Below are positions 37,263-45,007 of a stretch of DNA of 64,000 bases, one piece after another; the stretch's first letter is position 1; each line of letters begins with the position of its first letter. The stretch spans positions 1 through 64,000 of the forward strand of contig NZ_JAILYN010000001.1 of NCBI RefSeq assembly GCF_019795155.1. Direction: 5' to 3'. The position numbers were made by a program, and so were the translations under genes. Source of the stretch: Marinobacterium arenosum. Lineage in GTDB: Bacteria > Pseudomonadota > Gammaproteobacteria > Pseudomonadales > Balneatricaceae. Below the pieces are notes generated by a model that saw nothing but the letters and a program-made list of their open reading frames with translations, was not told the DNA's origin and searched no databases.

Positions 37263-38079
37263 CCATTTGCGCGACAGTACGATGGAGGAGGACAGGTGGG
37301 AAAATGTATTTACGGCAGCCGGATCGGTGAAATCGTCCGCCGGCACATACACCGCCTGGATCGAGGTGATCGCACCGGAGTCGGTATTGGCGATACGCTC
37401 CTCCAGTTGCGAAAGTTTGGTGCCCATGGTCGGCTGATACCCCAGGCGCGAGGGCATCTGTCCCATCAAGCCGGGCACCTCCATGCCCGCCTGGATGAAA
37501 CGAAAGATGTTATCGATGAGCAGCAACACGTCGCGGTGTTCGTCATCGCGGAAATACTCGGCCATGGTCAGTGCAGCATGGCCCACGCGAAAACGGCTAC
37601 CCGGAGGCTCGTTCATCTGGCCGAAGATCATCACCATATTCTTCAGCCCCCCGCCTACTTCATCTCTCGGTAGAGTTCCTCACCTTCGCGACAGCGTTCG
37701 CCAATATCACAGAAGATGCTGATGCCCTCCTGGTGCCCGATCATGTTGTGGATCAATCAGACAAAGCCCCTTCGTAGTCGATGGTATTGCAAAACACATC
37801 GAAACAATGCCTTTGCCCACCGGCGCTTGCAGCGGCCTGCCGGTGTCATGTACGGTCATCCCGCGGGCAAGCCCCTGGGTCAGCGTCAAGGCGATGCCGC
37901 GAACATGACAGGCATCGCACTACGCCAACACTTCGATCACGACCTGCTGCTCATCGCCGGCACGCAGCAGCGAGTAGATCGGCGGCAGATGCCGGTAGAA
38001 GCGTATATCCACGCACCGAAACCAACACGCCGGCATTCGATACGCGACTGCTCTGTTCCGGATCCCGACTCTCTGCCAC
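37255..38079 (-). pseudogene. ATP synthase beta subunit remnant (N-ATPase type)
   Basis: From a GTG near 38079 the minus strand reads, with frameshifts, LPPIYSLLRAGDEQQVVIEVL, GIALTLTQGLARGMTVHDTG, PLQAPVGKGIVS and DVFCNTIDYEGALSD. It then jumps to [30 protein letters not shown] and [22 protein letters not shown], ending SIVLSRK near 37255. This matches the beta subunit of the second, Na+-type (N-ATPase) F1Fo enzyme. About 70 residues including the P-loop are missing at the jump and the last third is gone. It fuses directly to the phaC remnant. Confidence 0.8.
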
Positions 38080-38093
38080 CTGACTACTCCTTT

Positions 38094-39377
38094 TCATCCC
38101 TCAGTCAGACTCGGCTGATCCGAAAGGGCCAATGCAGCCAGCCGGCGTATCATCTCCAGATCGTCCGGAAGTGCCAGCGCCAATTCCGACCGGGCCAAGG
38201 CCAGGCCGGCATGCCGTGTCGCGGCCTCCCGCATCGCGACATCCCCCAAGGAGGCCAGGGATGCAAACGCCTTCTGTAGTTTACATGCGACTTCGATGGT
38301 GCCCGCCCCGTCACGCGCGATCGCGATGAACGCATCGTCGAACATGTCATGCAACGAGAGTTCGGGTACCGTCACGCGATCACATTCGACTATGCACCTT
38401 TCGTCGCTTTCGACCGGTGTAATCCAGAGTGCAAGCAGTCGCACGAAGGACCCGATAATGCCGATTGCCGTGCCGGGATCGTTGACAGCGGGCGATAGCG
38501 CCCGACTTGCAATTTCCGAGAGAACAATGAGACCGAAGCGGGGATCCTCATCGAACTCACGGTGTACTCCGATCACAAACGCCTGCACGATTGGGGTCGG
38601 GTCGAAGTCCAACGGCGCCCCCGGGTCCAAGGTAATATAGGCCAGAGCCCGGTCCGGCGCAGAAAACGTACCGGGCAACGCCGCCACCTGTATATGCAAC
38701 CCCGCTTTTTCGGCGTGGGCCTGCAACGCAGTGATCTCTATACGCTGAACATAGCCTATCGATCCGCTGTAAATGGCCAGCCCCCGATGCGGCTGCCGCC
38801 CCATCGGGACGCCTCCCAGAGTCGGTATGCGCCGCCGTCGCCGCAGCGCCGCGGCCGTTACGGCTTCGAGCTTCTCTAGGGTGCTCCCTAGCCGCCCCAG
38901 GCGCGCGATGCAGTCGACCCAGCGCACGAACGTAATAATCACCATGGCAAGAATCAGCACGGTGATGACGAACAGGATGAACCGCCCCGCCCTGTCATAA
39001 AAGTTATTCTGCAAGGCCACCAGCGCAACAATACTGAAGATAAAGGCGCCGATGAAGGTCGACAGTGCGTTCTGGGAAATGTCGTCGGCGATGACCAGCG
39101 AAAAGGCGCGCGGAGTGGCAACACTGCTGGCCGACGTATAGGCGGCGACCATCGACGCGACTGCAAAGATGGCAATCACCAGCATGCTGGCCGATATGAT
39201 GGCCAACAACGTCTCGGTCGAGGCCTGGGTGATCGCCGGGACCAGCCAACCGATGTCATGATCGTCCGCCGTCTTTACAAGAAACACGAGGGCGACGGAC
39301 AGCAGACCGGTGATCAATGGCCGGACCCACAGCCGCTCCCGGGTACGATGAAGAAGGAACTTCAGTCGATCAACCAT
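38094..39377 (-). CDS. DUF2254 family membrane protein
   Basis: 427-aa protein. Four membrane helices in the first 170 residues (for example LITGLLSVALVFLVKTAD, LLAIISASMLVIAIFAVASMVAAYTS and ILFVITVLILAMVIITFV) are followed by a 250-residue soluble domain with RGLAIYSGSIGYVQRI, RALSPAVNDPGTAI and a helical C-terminus. This is the standard DUF2254 layout; its function is unknown. I start at ATG 39377 (GGGGGGTG upstream) rather than at the longer start, where the extra N-terminus has no homology. Confidence 0.85.
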   Translation of the reverse strand: MVDRLKFLLHRTRERLWVRPLITGLLSVALVFLVKTADDHDIGWLVPAITQASTETLLAIISASMLVIAIFAVASMVAAYTSASSVATPRAFSLVIADDISQNALSTFIGAFIFSIVALVALQNNFYDRAGRFILFVITVLILAMVIITFVRWVDCIARLGRLGSTLEKLEAVTAAALRRRRRIPTLGGVPMGRQPHRGLAIYSGSIGYVQRIEITALQAHAEKAGLHIQVAALPGTFSAPDRALAYITLDPGAPLDFDPTPIVQAFVIGVHREFDEDPRFGLIVLSEIASRALSPAVNDPGTAIGIIGSFVRLLALWITPVESDERCIVECDRVTVPELSLHDMFDDAFIAIARDGAGTIEVACKLQKAFASLASLGDVAMREAATRHAGLALARSELALALPDDLEMIRRLAALALSDQPSLTEG

Positions 39378-39411
39378 GACACCCCCCATGGCCTGGCACC
39401 CGTCAATCATT

Positions 39412-39639
39412 TTATCTGTCGTCGTCCTCGGCCGCTTCCTTGATATCTTCGCCGGTCTGTTCGATCTGCTCACCTATCTTGTCCAGTGTGTTGTCGGCTT
39501 GCTCGCCGGCCTCCTGCATCTCCTTGTCGATCTCCTTGCCAGCATGTTCTGCCGGTCCTTCCTGTTTCTCACAGCCAGGCAATGCTGCCAGCAACACTCC
39601 CGTGACCAGTAAAGTGCCGACATTCTTGACCCATTTCAT
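39412..39639 (-). CDS. Small lipoprotein with amphipathic helix
   Basis: 75 aa. A signal peptide with lipobox ALPGC (cysteine near residue 23) is followed by a very acidic helix, GKEIDKEMQEAGEQADNTLDKIGEQIEQTGEDIKEAAEDDD, with heptad-like spacing. Probably an outer- or inner-membrane-anchored periplasmic protein; no family is named with confidence. It lies between the DUF2254 gene and the glycine-zipper gene, all on the minus strand. Confidence 0.75.
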   Translation of the reverse strand: MKWVKNVGTLLVTGVLLAALPGCEKQEGPAEHAGKEIDKEMQEAGEQADNTLDKIGEQIEQTGEDIKEAAEDDDR

Positions 39640-39735
39640 GATCCATACCTCCGGTTGATTCGATCTCCGTCAGCGAACCTGCGAACCCTTCCCGGTCGCC
39701 CCTGCCGGGCAACCGGGATCGAACCTTGATACCGA

Positions 39736-39753
39736 CCGGCAGAGTCCTGCCGG
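39736..39753 (-). terminator. Hairpin after the glycine-zipper gene
   Basis: CCGGCAG (39736-39742) and CTGCCGG (39747-39753) form a perfect 7-base stem 21 bases past the minus-strand stop. There is no T-run. Confidence 0.45.
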
Positions 39754-39774
39754 ATTGGACAGTTACCCGCCCGG

Positions 39775-40275
39775 TCAGTACCGTTCCATGACGCCATCGC
39801 TGATTCTGACCCGGTCGCCCACTCGGAAACCGGGGTTGTTGTTGCTAAGCAGCAGCGTCTGTGTATGACCGTTCTCCATACGCACCCGGACTCTGTATAT
39901 ATCGGCGGTCTGCGTCTGTTGCCGGTTTTCCAGCTCATGGCCAAGATAGGCGCCGCCAGCCGCACCGATGATCGCCGCCGCCGTACTGCCCCTGCCTGAG
40001 CCCACCTGGCTGCCGACCACACCCCCGACAACGGCACCGGCGATGGTGCCCACCCCCACACCGCTGCCACTGCTCTCCTGTCGCACCAGTTCGATGGATT
40101 GCACGACACCGTAACCCGAGTAGATGGTCTGATTACCGGAGCCGTAATCGGATGACCTGTAGTCGGATGTGCCGTAATCGGATCTGTTGGACGGGTTGTG
40201 CATAGTTTCACAACCACCCAGTATTAGAACCGTCATTAGACCCAGCACTGAACCGAGTCCGTACATCAATTTCAT
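39775..40275 (-). CDS. Glycine-zipper 2TM-type lipoprotein (SlyB-like)
   Basis: 166-aa outer-membrane-type lipoprotein. Signal peptide with lipobox ILGGC (cysteine at residue 22). A polar Ser/Tyr-rich stretch follows, then VGTIAGAVVGGVVGSQVG and AAAIIGAAGGAYLGHELE, the small-residue GxxxG pattern of the glycine-zipper 2TM domain. A C-terminal beta region ends in FRVGDRVRISDGVMERY. Relatives such as SlyB are envelope-stress proteins. ATG 40275 is chosen because it gives the signal peptide. A copy of the 19-bp motif lies 193 bases upstream in matching orientation. Confidence 0.85.
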   Translation of the reverse strand: MKLMYGLGSVLGLMTVLILGGCETMHNPSNRSDYGTSDYRSSDYGSGNQTIYSGYGVVQSIELVRQESSGSGVGVGTIAGAVVGGVVGSQVGSGRGSTAAAIIGAAGGAYLGHELENRQQTQTADIYRVRVRMENGHTQTLLLSNNNPGFRVGDRVRISDGVMERY

Positions 40276-40467
40276 GACAAGTCTCCTTCGTAACGTGAAG
40301 AGGATACGAGCCCTGGACGTCGGCATTGCAGTCGTTCAGACGAGCCGTTTCGCCTACGTAACGATGATGGCACCGCCAGGGATTCCATACCCCGGTACCG
40401 CATGACCGGTCAAACCGGGAGCCTGGGTCGATCGTCATGACTATATTCGCCCACTTTCGGGAGGGGC

Positions 40468-40486
40468 TTCTGTACGCTAGCGCTCA
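40468..40486 (-). promoter_or_regulatory. 19-bp palindromic motif, copy 4 (upstream of glycine-zipper gene)
   Basis: Minus strand TGAGCGCTAGCGTACAGAA matches the consensus at 17 of 19 positions and points to the glycine-zipper gene, 193 bases away. Confidence 0.6.
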
Positions 40487-40610
40487 TAGCGGCAAAATGT
40501 GGACTCGCTGCCACCATTGCGGCGACCGGTTGAGGTAAGCCAGGCCGATTGGCAGCGGCCTTACCATTTATGAAAGCAAATTTTCACATCGGCTGAACTA
40601 CTGGGCCATA

Positions 40611-40629
40611 TGTGCGCTAGCGTCCAGAC
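40611..40629 (+). promoter_or_regulatory. 19-bp palindromic motif, copy 5 (upstream of Crp/Fnr gene)
   Basis: TGTGCGCTAGCGTCCAGAC matches the consensus at 18 of 19 positions and lies 118 bases ahead of the first Crp/Fnr gene, which might autoregulate through it. Confidence 0.6.
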
Positions 40630-40746
40630 AACCTCCCGCCTTCACGTCAAGCTTAGGCAGATACATCAACGTCATGGGCGCTATCGGCGTGACGTTTCGA
40701 CCGCAACCGGTACCGCTTGCTGTATTTTCCACACTAGGAAATTATT

Positions 40747-41463
40747 GTGCCGACTACGAAATCTGCCCCTGCCGTCAATCGACTGATCACGGCCTTGCCC
40801 AGCGCGGAACGGCAACGCTTTCTGGCCGGTTGCGAGCGGGTGACGCTGACCTTCGGCGAGGTACTGGCTGAACCTGGCAGCCCCCTACTTCATGTCTACT
40901 TCCCCACGGAAAGCTTCATTTGCCTGACGACAACGATAAACGGGCACACCCGCCTGGGGGTGATGCTGGTCGGGGATGAAGGAATGCTGGGCATCTCACT
41001 GATACTCGGCCTGAATCTGTCTCTTCTGCACGCCAGCGTACTGGGTCCGGGCCAGGCGCTGCGCATGGAGAGCGCGCAGTTTTGCCGCGAACTCGAACTC
41101 AGCTCCGCATGGCAAAGACTGCTGAAACGCTATCTCTACGTGATGATGGGCCAGCTGGCACAGACCTCGGCCTGCAACCGCTTCCATCCGTTGGAGGCAC
41201 GTCTTGCCCGCTGGTTCTTGATGGCGCAGGATCGGGCGCACTCGGACTACTTTCATGTCACCCACGAATGCCTGGCCCAGATTCTGGGCGTACGTCGTGT
41301 CGGCATCACCAAGGCGGCCAGCATGCTGCAAAAGCGCAAACTGATCCGCTACCACCGCGGGGATATCAGGATCCTCGACCGTGGCGGTCTGGAGGCATCG
41401 GCCTGCAGCTGTCTGCGTCTCGACCAGTCGCTCTACGCTCAGTTCCTGGAGTCGACGCGTTAG
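40747..41463 (+). CDS. Crp/Fnr family transcriptional regulator (first of two)
   Basis: 238 aa, start GTG 40747. A cyclic-nucleotide-binding-type beta-barrel (about residues 15-120, LTFGEVLAEPGSPLLHVYFPTESFICL and VGDEGMLGISLILG) is joined by a long helix to a C-terminal HTH: FHVTHECLAQILGVRRVGITKAASMLQKRKLIRYHRGDIRILDRGGLE. No N-terminal cysteine cluster is present, so it is not an Fnr-type iron-sulfur sensor. The ligand is unknown. It resembles the second copy at 42026-42793 in layout and HTH. The palindromic motif upstream is a candidate target. Confidence 0.85.
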   Translation: MPTTKSAPAVNRLITALPSAERQRFLAGCERVTLTFGEVLAEPGSPLLHVYFPTESFICLTTTINGHTRLGVMLVGDEGMLGISLILGLNLSLLHASVLGPGQALRMESAQFCRELELSSAWQRLLKRYLYVMMGQLAQTSACNRFHPLEARLARWFLMAQDRAHSDYFHVTHECLAQILGVRRVGITKAASMLQKRKLIRYHRGDIRILDRGGLEASACSCLRLDQSLYAQFLESTR

Positions 41464-41506
41464 AGCCTGCCCTACCGATATCGGCATTGGCAGCAGCACG
41501 GCGGAA

Positions 41507-41525
41507 TGTGCGTTTGCGCACAGAC
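41507..41525 (+). promoter_or_regulatory. 19-bp palindromic motif, copy 6 (upstream of DUF1328 gene)
   Basis: TGTGCGTTTGCGCACAGAC matches the consensus at 16 of 19 positions; its arms TGTGCG and CGCACA remain fully complementary. It lies 96 bases ahead of the DUF1328 gene. Confidence 0.6.
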
Positions 41526-41620
41526 GCGGTCCCCGGATTGAACAATCCTAGCAGTGATGATGCGTGGCGGCACTGGCTCGCGTGCTGCTCCGTTGTCCAC
41601 CCCAGGCAGGAGGAAACGCC

Positions 41621-41785
41621 ATGCTGTATTACGCCGTTGTATTTTTCATTGTCGCGCTGGTCGCCGGGTTACTGGGCTTTACCGGTATCGCAGCCGGTGC
41701 CGTGGAGATCGCCAGGATCCTGTTCCTCGTTTTCCTCGCGCTCTTTGTCGTGTCACTGATCGTGGGGCTGAAACGTCGCCGATAA
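41621..41785 (+). CDS. DUF1328 family (YtjA-like) small membrane protein
   Basis: 54-aa protein with two membrane helices: [20 protein letters not shown] and a second around [21 protein letters not shown], ending [21 protein letters not shown] is the DUF1328 signature. ATG 41621 has AGGAGG ten bases upstream. Small inner-membrane protein of unknown role, common in stress gene sets. Confidence 0.92.
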   Translation: MLYYAVVFFIVALVAGLLGFTGIAAGAVEIARILFLVFLALFVVSLIVGLKRRR

Positions 41786-42025
41786 CCTCAGACTCGCCGC
41801 AATAACCCGCGATGGCGTGCCATCCGGCGCCTGGGGCTTGGCACCTGCGGCCGGAGACAAGCGCCTGATAATTTTAAATAATTCGGGGGCTTTTTGCCGG
41901 GCAAGCGGATGCTCCCTCGTTGATACAATAATATGGGGCGCGCGAGACTGCTTGCCTTGGAAATTTGTCTATATTGGTAGGACATCACTCTTTGAAGACG
42001 CCGCGTCAGCCAGGAGGCTCCGAGC
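41786..42025. other. Intergenic stretch ahead of the second Crp/Fnr gene
   Basis: No gene and no copy of the 19-bp motif are visible in this 240-base gap. Confidence 0.5.
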
Positions 42026-42793
42026 GTGGCGAGCGAGCGAAACAGGAGATCGACCGTGCCGCCCCTTCATAATGCCCCGCCCCCTCATGACCCGCGACAG
42101 AATCACCTGATCGCCGCCCTGCCGGCGGATGAATATGCACGGCTCAGTCCGCATCTGGAACGGGTGCCGCTGCCACTCGGCCACGTGCTCTACGAGTCCG
42201 GACGCGTGTTGCGCCACGTGTATTTCCCGACCGACGCCATCGTCTCGCTGCTGTACGTCATGTGCGATGGCGATTCAGCCGAAGTCGCCGTGGTCGGCAG
42301 TGAGGGCATCATCGGCATTGCCCTGTTCATGGGCGGCGAAACCATGACCAATCGCGCCGTGGTACAGAGCGCCGGCCACGCCTACCGGCTACCGGGGCAA
42401 CTGGTGAAGCGGGAGTTCCAGGCTTCAATCGCGCTGCAACATCTACTGCTGCGCTACACCCAGGCACTGCTGACCCAGATGGCGCAGACCGCAGTGTGCA
42501 ACAGGCATCACACGCTTGACCAGCAGCTCTGCCGCTGGCTGCTGATGAGCCGCGACCGGGTAGCATCGGACGAGCTGCTGATGACTCAGGAACTGATCGC
42601 CAACATGCTCGGCGTGCGCCGCGAGGGTGTCACCGCAGCCGCCGGAAAACTGCAGGCGGCCGGCCTGATCCACTACCACCGCGGTCACATCACCATCCTG
42701 GACCGGGCCGGACTAGAGGCTAGGGCCTGCGAATGCTATGCGGTGGTCAAGCATGAGTACGACCGACTACTGGGGGAGAGCAGCGTTGCATAA
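42026..42793 (+). CDS. Crp/Fnr family transcriptional regulator (second of two)
   Basis: 255 aa. Start GTG 42026 has AGGAGG eight bases upstream. N-terminal beta-barrel (VPLPLGHVLYESGRVLRHVYFPTDAIVSLLYVM, then VVGSEGIIGIALFMGG), dimer helix, and HTH LLMTQELIANMLGVRREGVTAAAGKLQAAGLIHYHRGHITILDRAGLE. The HTH is very like that of the first copy (LGVRRxGxTxAAxxLQxxxLIxYHRGxIxILDRxGLE), so the two are paralogues that may share DNA targets. No 19-bp motif copy was seen ahead of this one. Confidence 0.88.
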   Translation: MASERNRRSTVPPLHNAPPPHDPRQNHLIAALPADEYARLSPHLERVPLPLGHVLYESGRVLRHVYFPTDAIVSLLYVMCDGDSAEVAVVGSEGIIGIALFMGGETMTNRAVVQSAGHAYRLPGQLVKREFQASIALQHLLLRYTQALLTQMAQTAVCNRHHTLDQQLCRWLLMSRDRVASDELLMTQELIANMLGVRREGVTAAAGKLQAAGLIHYHRGHITILDRAGLEARACECYAVVKHEYDRLLGESSVA

Positions 42794-42891
42794 TTCCGCC
42801 GCGCGGACGCGGCTTCCTCCCGCGCGCCAGCGCAGCAGGCCACACACAAGCCCGCTGGCAGCTGCGTTAACATACTGTTTGAGAGCGCCCC

Positions 42892-44241
42892 ATGACGGAT
42901 GATCCTCAAGTTGAGCCGCCGTTTACCCCACTGCCGTCGGCCTACGTCGATAGGCTGACCAAACCTTTGGCCCGCTTCCTACGCATCGAGGCCGCCGGCG
43001 GCGCCGTACTGCTGCTGTTCACGGCAGCGGCGCTGGTTCTGTCCAACTCCCCCTGGGCCCATCCTTTTCTGGATTTATGGGAGACCACGGTCGGGCTTCA
43101 GGTCGGCGCGTTCGAGTTCACTCGCCCATTGAAGGAGTGGATCAACGACGGCCTGATGACGCTGTTTTTTTTTATTGTCGCACTGGAACTCAAGCGGGAA
43201 CTGATACTGGGCGAGCTGAGCCAGCCGCGCATGGCGGCGCTGTCCATCGCCGCCGCGGCAGGTGGCATGCTGGTGCCGGCAGCGCTCTACCTGGCTCTGC
43301 AATGGGGTCAGCCCGGGGTGACAGGCTGGGGCACGGTGATGGCGACGGATACTGCCTTTGTCATCGGTTGCCTGGCGCTGCTGGGATCGCGCATTCCTCC
43401 AAGCCTGCGCCTGTTCATGCTTTCGCTGGCGATCATCGACGACATCGGCGCCATTGTTGTCGTCGCGATCGGCTACAGCGGTGATCTCTCCTGGGGTGCA
43501 CTGGCACTGGCGGCGGTCGGCATTGCGGCCATTCGGGCAATGGCGGTCATGGGCATCCGTGGTTTTCCGCTTTATTTTCTGGGCGGTGCCTTGGTCTGGC
43601 TGTTTGTGGATGCGTCCGGTATTCACCCCACCATCACCGGCGTCGTTCTCGGGCTGATGACACCGGCCCGCCGCTGGGTCAGCGACGAGCGTTTGTATGC
43701 CATATTGAATCAGGTCGTCGCGCACCCGGCCGATGAGTTGGGCAGCGGGGATACCCGGCACCGGCAAACATTGCTGGCGGCGGAAATCGCCGCGCGCGAA
43801 ACGCTGTCCCCGGTCGAAAGACTGGAGATGACGCTGCACCCCTGGGTCGGTTTTGTCATCATGCCGCTGTTCGCTTTCGCCAACGCCGGCCTGCGGCTGT
43901 CGTTCGACGAACTGGACGGCTCCGTCAGCGCGGCCGTGTTCTTCGGCTTCATGCTCGGCAAACCCGTCGGCGTTTTGACCTTCAGCTGGCTGGCGGTGCG
44001 CACCGGTATCGCGACCCGGCCGCCGGACATCAGCTGGAGGCTGCTGGCCGGCGGTGCGTTGCTCGCCGGGATCGGTTTCACGATGGCGCTGTTCATTGCC
44101 AACCTGGCCTTCAGCCCAAGTCTGATCGACAGCGCCAAGCTGGGCATCCTGCTGGCATCGGTTGGTTCCGCGATTGCGGGTATCGCGCTGCTACTACCGC
44201 GGCCGGCGCAGACCCGGCACTCTCCGGCCGATCACGGCTGA
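42892..44241 (+). CDS. nhaA: Na+/H+ antiporter NhaA
   Basis: 449-aa inner-membrane antiporter with about 12 hydrophobic segments. Key motifs are intact: WGTVMATDTAFVIGCLALLG, the paired aspartates in SLAIIDDIGAIVVVAIGY, and the C-terminal GFVIMPLFAFANAG with a helix-10/11 region WRLLAGGALLAGIGFTMALFI. NhaA exports Na+ or Li+ in exchange for two protons at alkaline pH. The N-terminus is about 40 residues longer than in E. coli. ATG 42892. Family assignment is secure. Confidence 0.95.
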   Translation: MTDDPQVEPPFTPLPSAYVDRLTKPLARFLRIEAAGGAVLLLFTAAALVLSNSPWAHPFLDLWETTVGLQVGAFEFTRPLKEWINDGLMTLFFFIVALELKRELILGELSQPRMAALSIAAAAGGMLVPAALYLALQWGQPGVTGWGTVMATDTAFVIGCLALLGSRIPPSLRLFMLSLAIIDDIGAIVVVAIGYSGDLSWGALALAAVGIAAIRAMAVMGIRGFPLYFLGGALVWLFVDASGIHPTITGVVLGLMTPARRWVSDERLYAILNQVVAHPADELGSGDTRHRQTLLAAEIAARETLSPVERLEMTLHPWVGFVIMPLFAFANAGLRLSFDELDGSVSAAVFFGFMLGKPVGVLTFSWLAVRTGIATRPPDISWRLLAGGALLAGIGFTMALFIANLAFSPSLIDSAKLGILLASVGSAIAGIALLLPRPAQTRHSPADHG

Positions 44242-44248
44242 GACGCAA

Positions 44249-44296
44249 CGGCGTAACGGCGTAACGGCGTAACGGCGTAACGGCGTAACGGCGTAA
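44249..44296 (+). repeat. Tandem repeat of an 8-base unit, six copies
   Basis: CGGCGTAA is repeated six times without error (48 bases), starting seven bases after the nhaA stop. It is a simple repeat of the kind that varies in copy number by strand slippage. No gene reads through it. Confidence 0.95.
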
Positions 44297-44800
44297 GGGA
44301 ACTTTCACCGAAGTATTCGCCTATCATTTCATCATCTCATCATCTCCCTACTCTCCCACCGATGAGGGCATCAGGCTACGACCTTGAATCGGCATCACCT
44401 AATCCAGCGGGCTCCCTTGGTTGGCCATTTCCACGAAAGCCGGCTGCAGGTCCATGGTGAAGATGGACAGCAATATTTGACGGGGGAGCAGCGATCTTGG
44501 GCGTGGGAAATCATCGGCGCCGTCCTTCCGATGTGACTACCGCCTTTCAGTTGCGCATATACGCGCTCAGCCTGAAAGGCTGAAAATTGAGACATAGGCT
44601 GTATGGCCACTTCCACCACAGGTCTTGCCGGCAAAAGCCAGCTTGCGTACGGTTCGATATCTAAAAGAAGTTCGCAAAGTACCCTACGTTAATCGAAGAT
44701 GCGCTCCAGCCAAGCATTCACCGGACAAAACATCGTTAAACTGATCGCTTTTAACAGGATAGATAAATCAAACTTACACCAGCGCCCACAAGCATGTCCG
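44297..44800. other. Intergenic stretch with possible gene debris
   Basis: No intact gene is supported. On the minus strand, 44395-44680 reads LLDIEPYASWLLPARPVVEV, QPMSQFSAFQAERVYAQLKG, IGRTAPMISHAQD and, in another frame, DLQPAFVEMANQGSPLD. This looks like decayed protein-coding text, but I do not recognise the parent gene. The 12-mer TTAACAGGATAG occurs here (44751-44762) and again just before the SulP gene. Confidence 0.4.
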
Positions 44801-44847
44801 GGTGCAACGCATGATGATGCTCAAAACGGTCGTCCGGAGGGCCGGTG

Positions 44848-44964
44848 ATGAATCTCAGCCACCTCATCGTGCCATTTCAGACAGCCATCGCCGATCCGGG
44901 CTACGGACTCGGCCTGGGCTATTTCGTTGTGCGGCAAAAGAAGGTGAGACAACCGAAGCGGTGA
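44848..44964 (+). CDS. Possible small protein upstream of SulP gene
   Basis: 38-aa reading MNLSHLIVPFQTAIADPGY, LGLGYFVVRQKKVRQPKR, with GGAGG at the right distance (seven bases) from ATG 44848. A second frame over its end reads EGETTEAVIAFIDRLTG and stops just before the SulP start. It might be one small gene carrying a frameshift or two overlapping accidents. No family is recognised. Confidence 0.25.
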   Translation: MNLSHLIVPFQTAIADPGYGLGLGYFVVRQKKVRQPKR

Positions 44965-45007
44965 TCGCCTTTATCGATCGGTTAACAGGATAGGCAGAGC
45001 AACTGTA

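Larger units (their letters stand above)
40276..40746. other. Divergent regulatory gap
   Basis: No gene is seen in this 471-base gap between the leftward glycine-zipper gene and the rightward Crp/Fnr gene. It holds two oppositely oriented copies of the 19-bp palindromic motif (40468-40486 and 40611-40629), one facing each gene. Confidence 0.6.

Noticed and set aside
41082-41759. Plus-strand frame overlapping the first Crp/Fnr and DUF1328 genes
   Set aside because: Runs across two well-supported genes in a wrong frame with low-quality composition.
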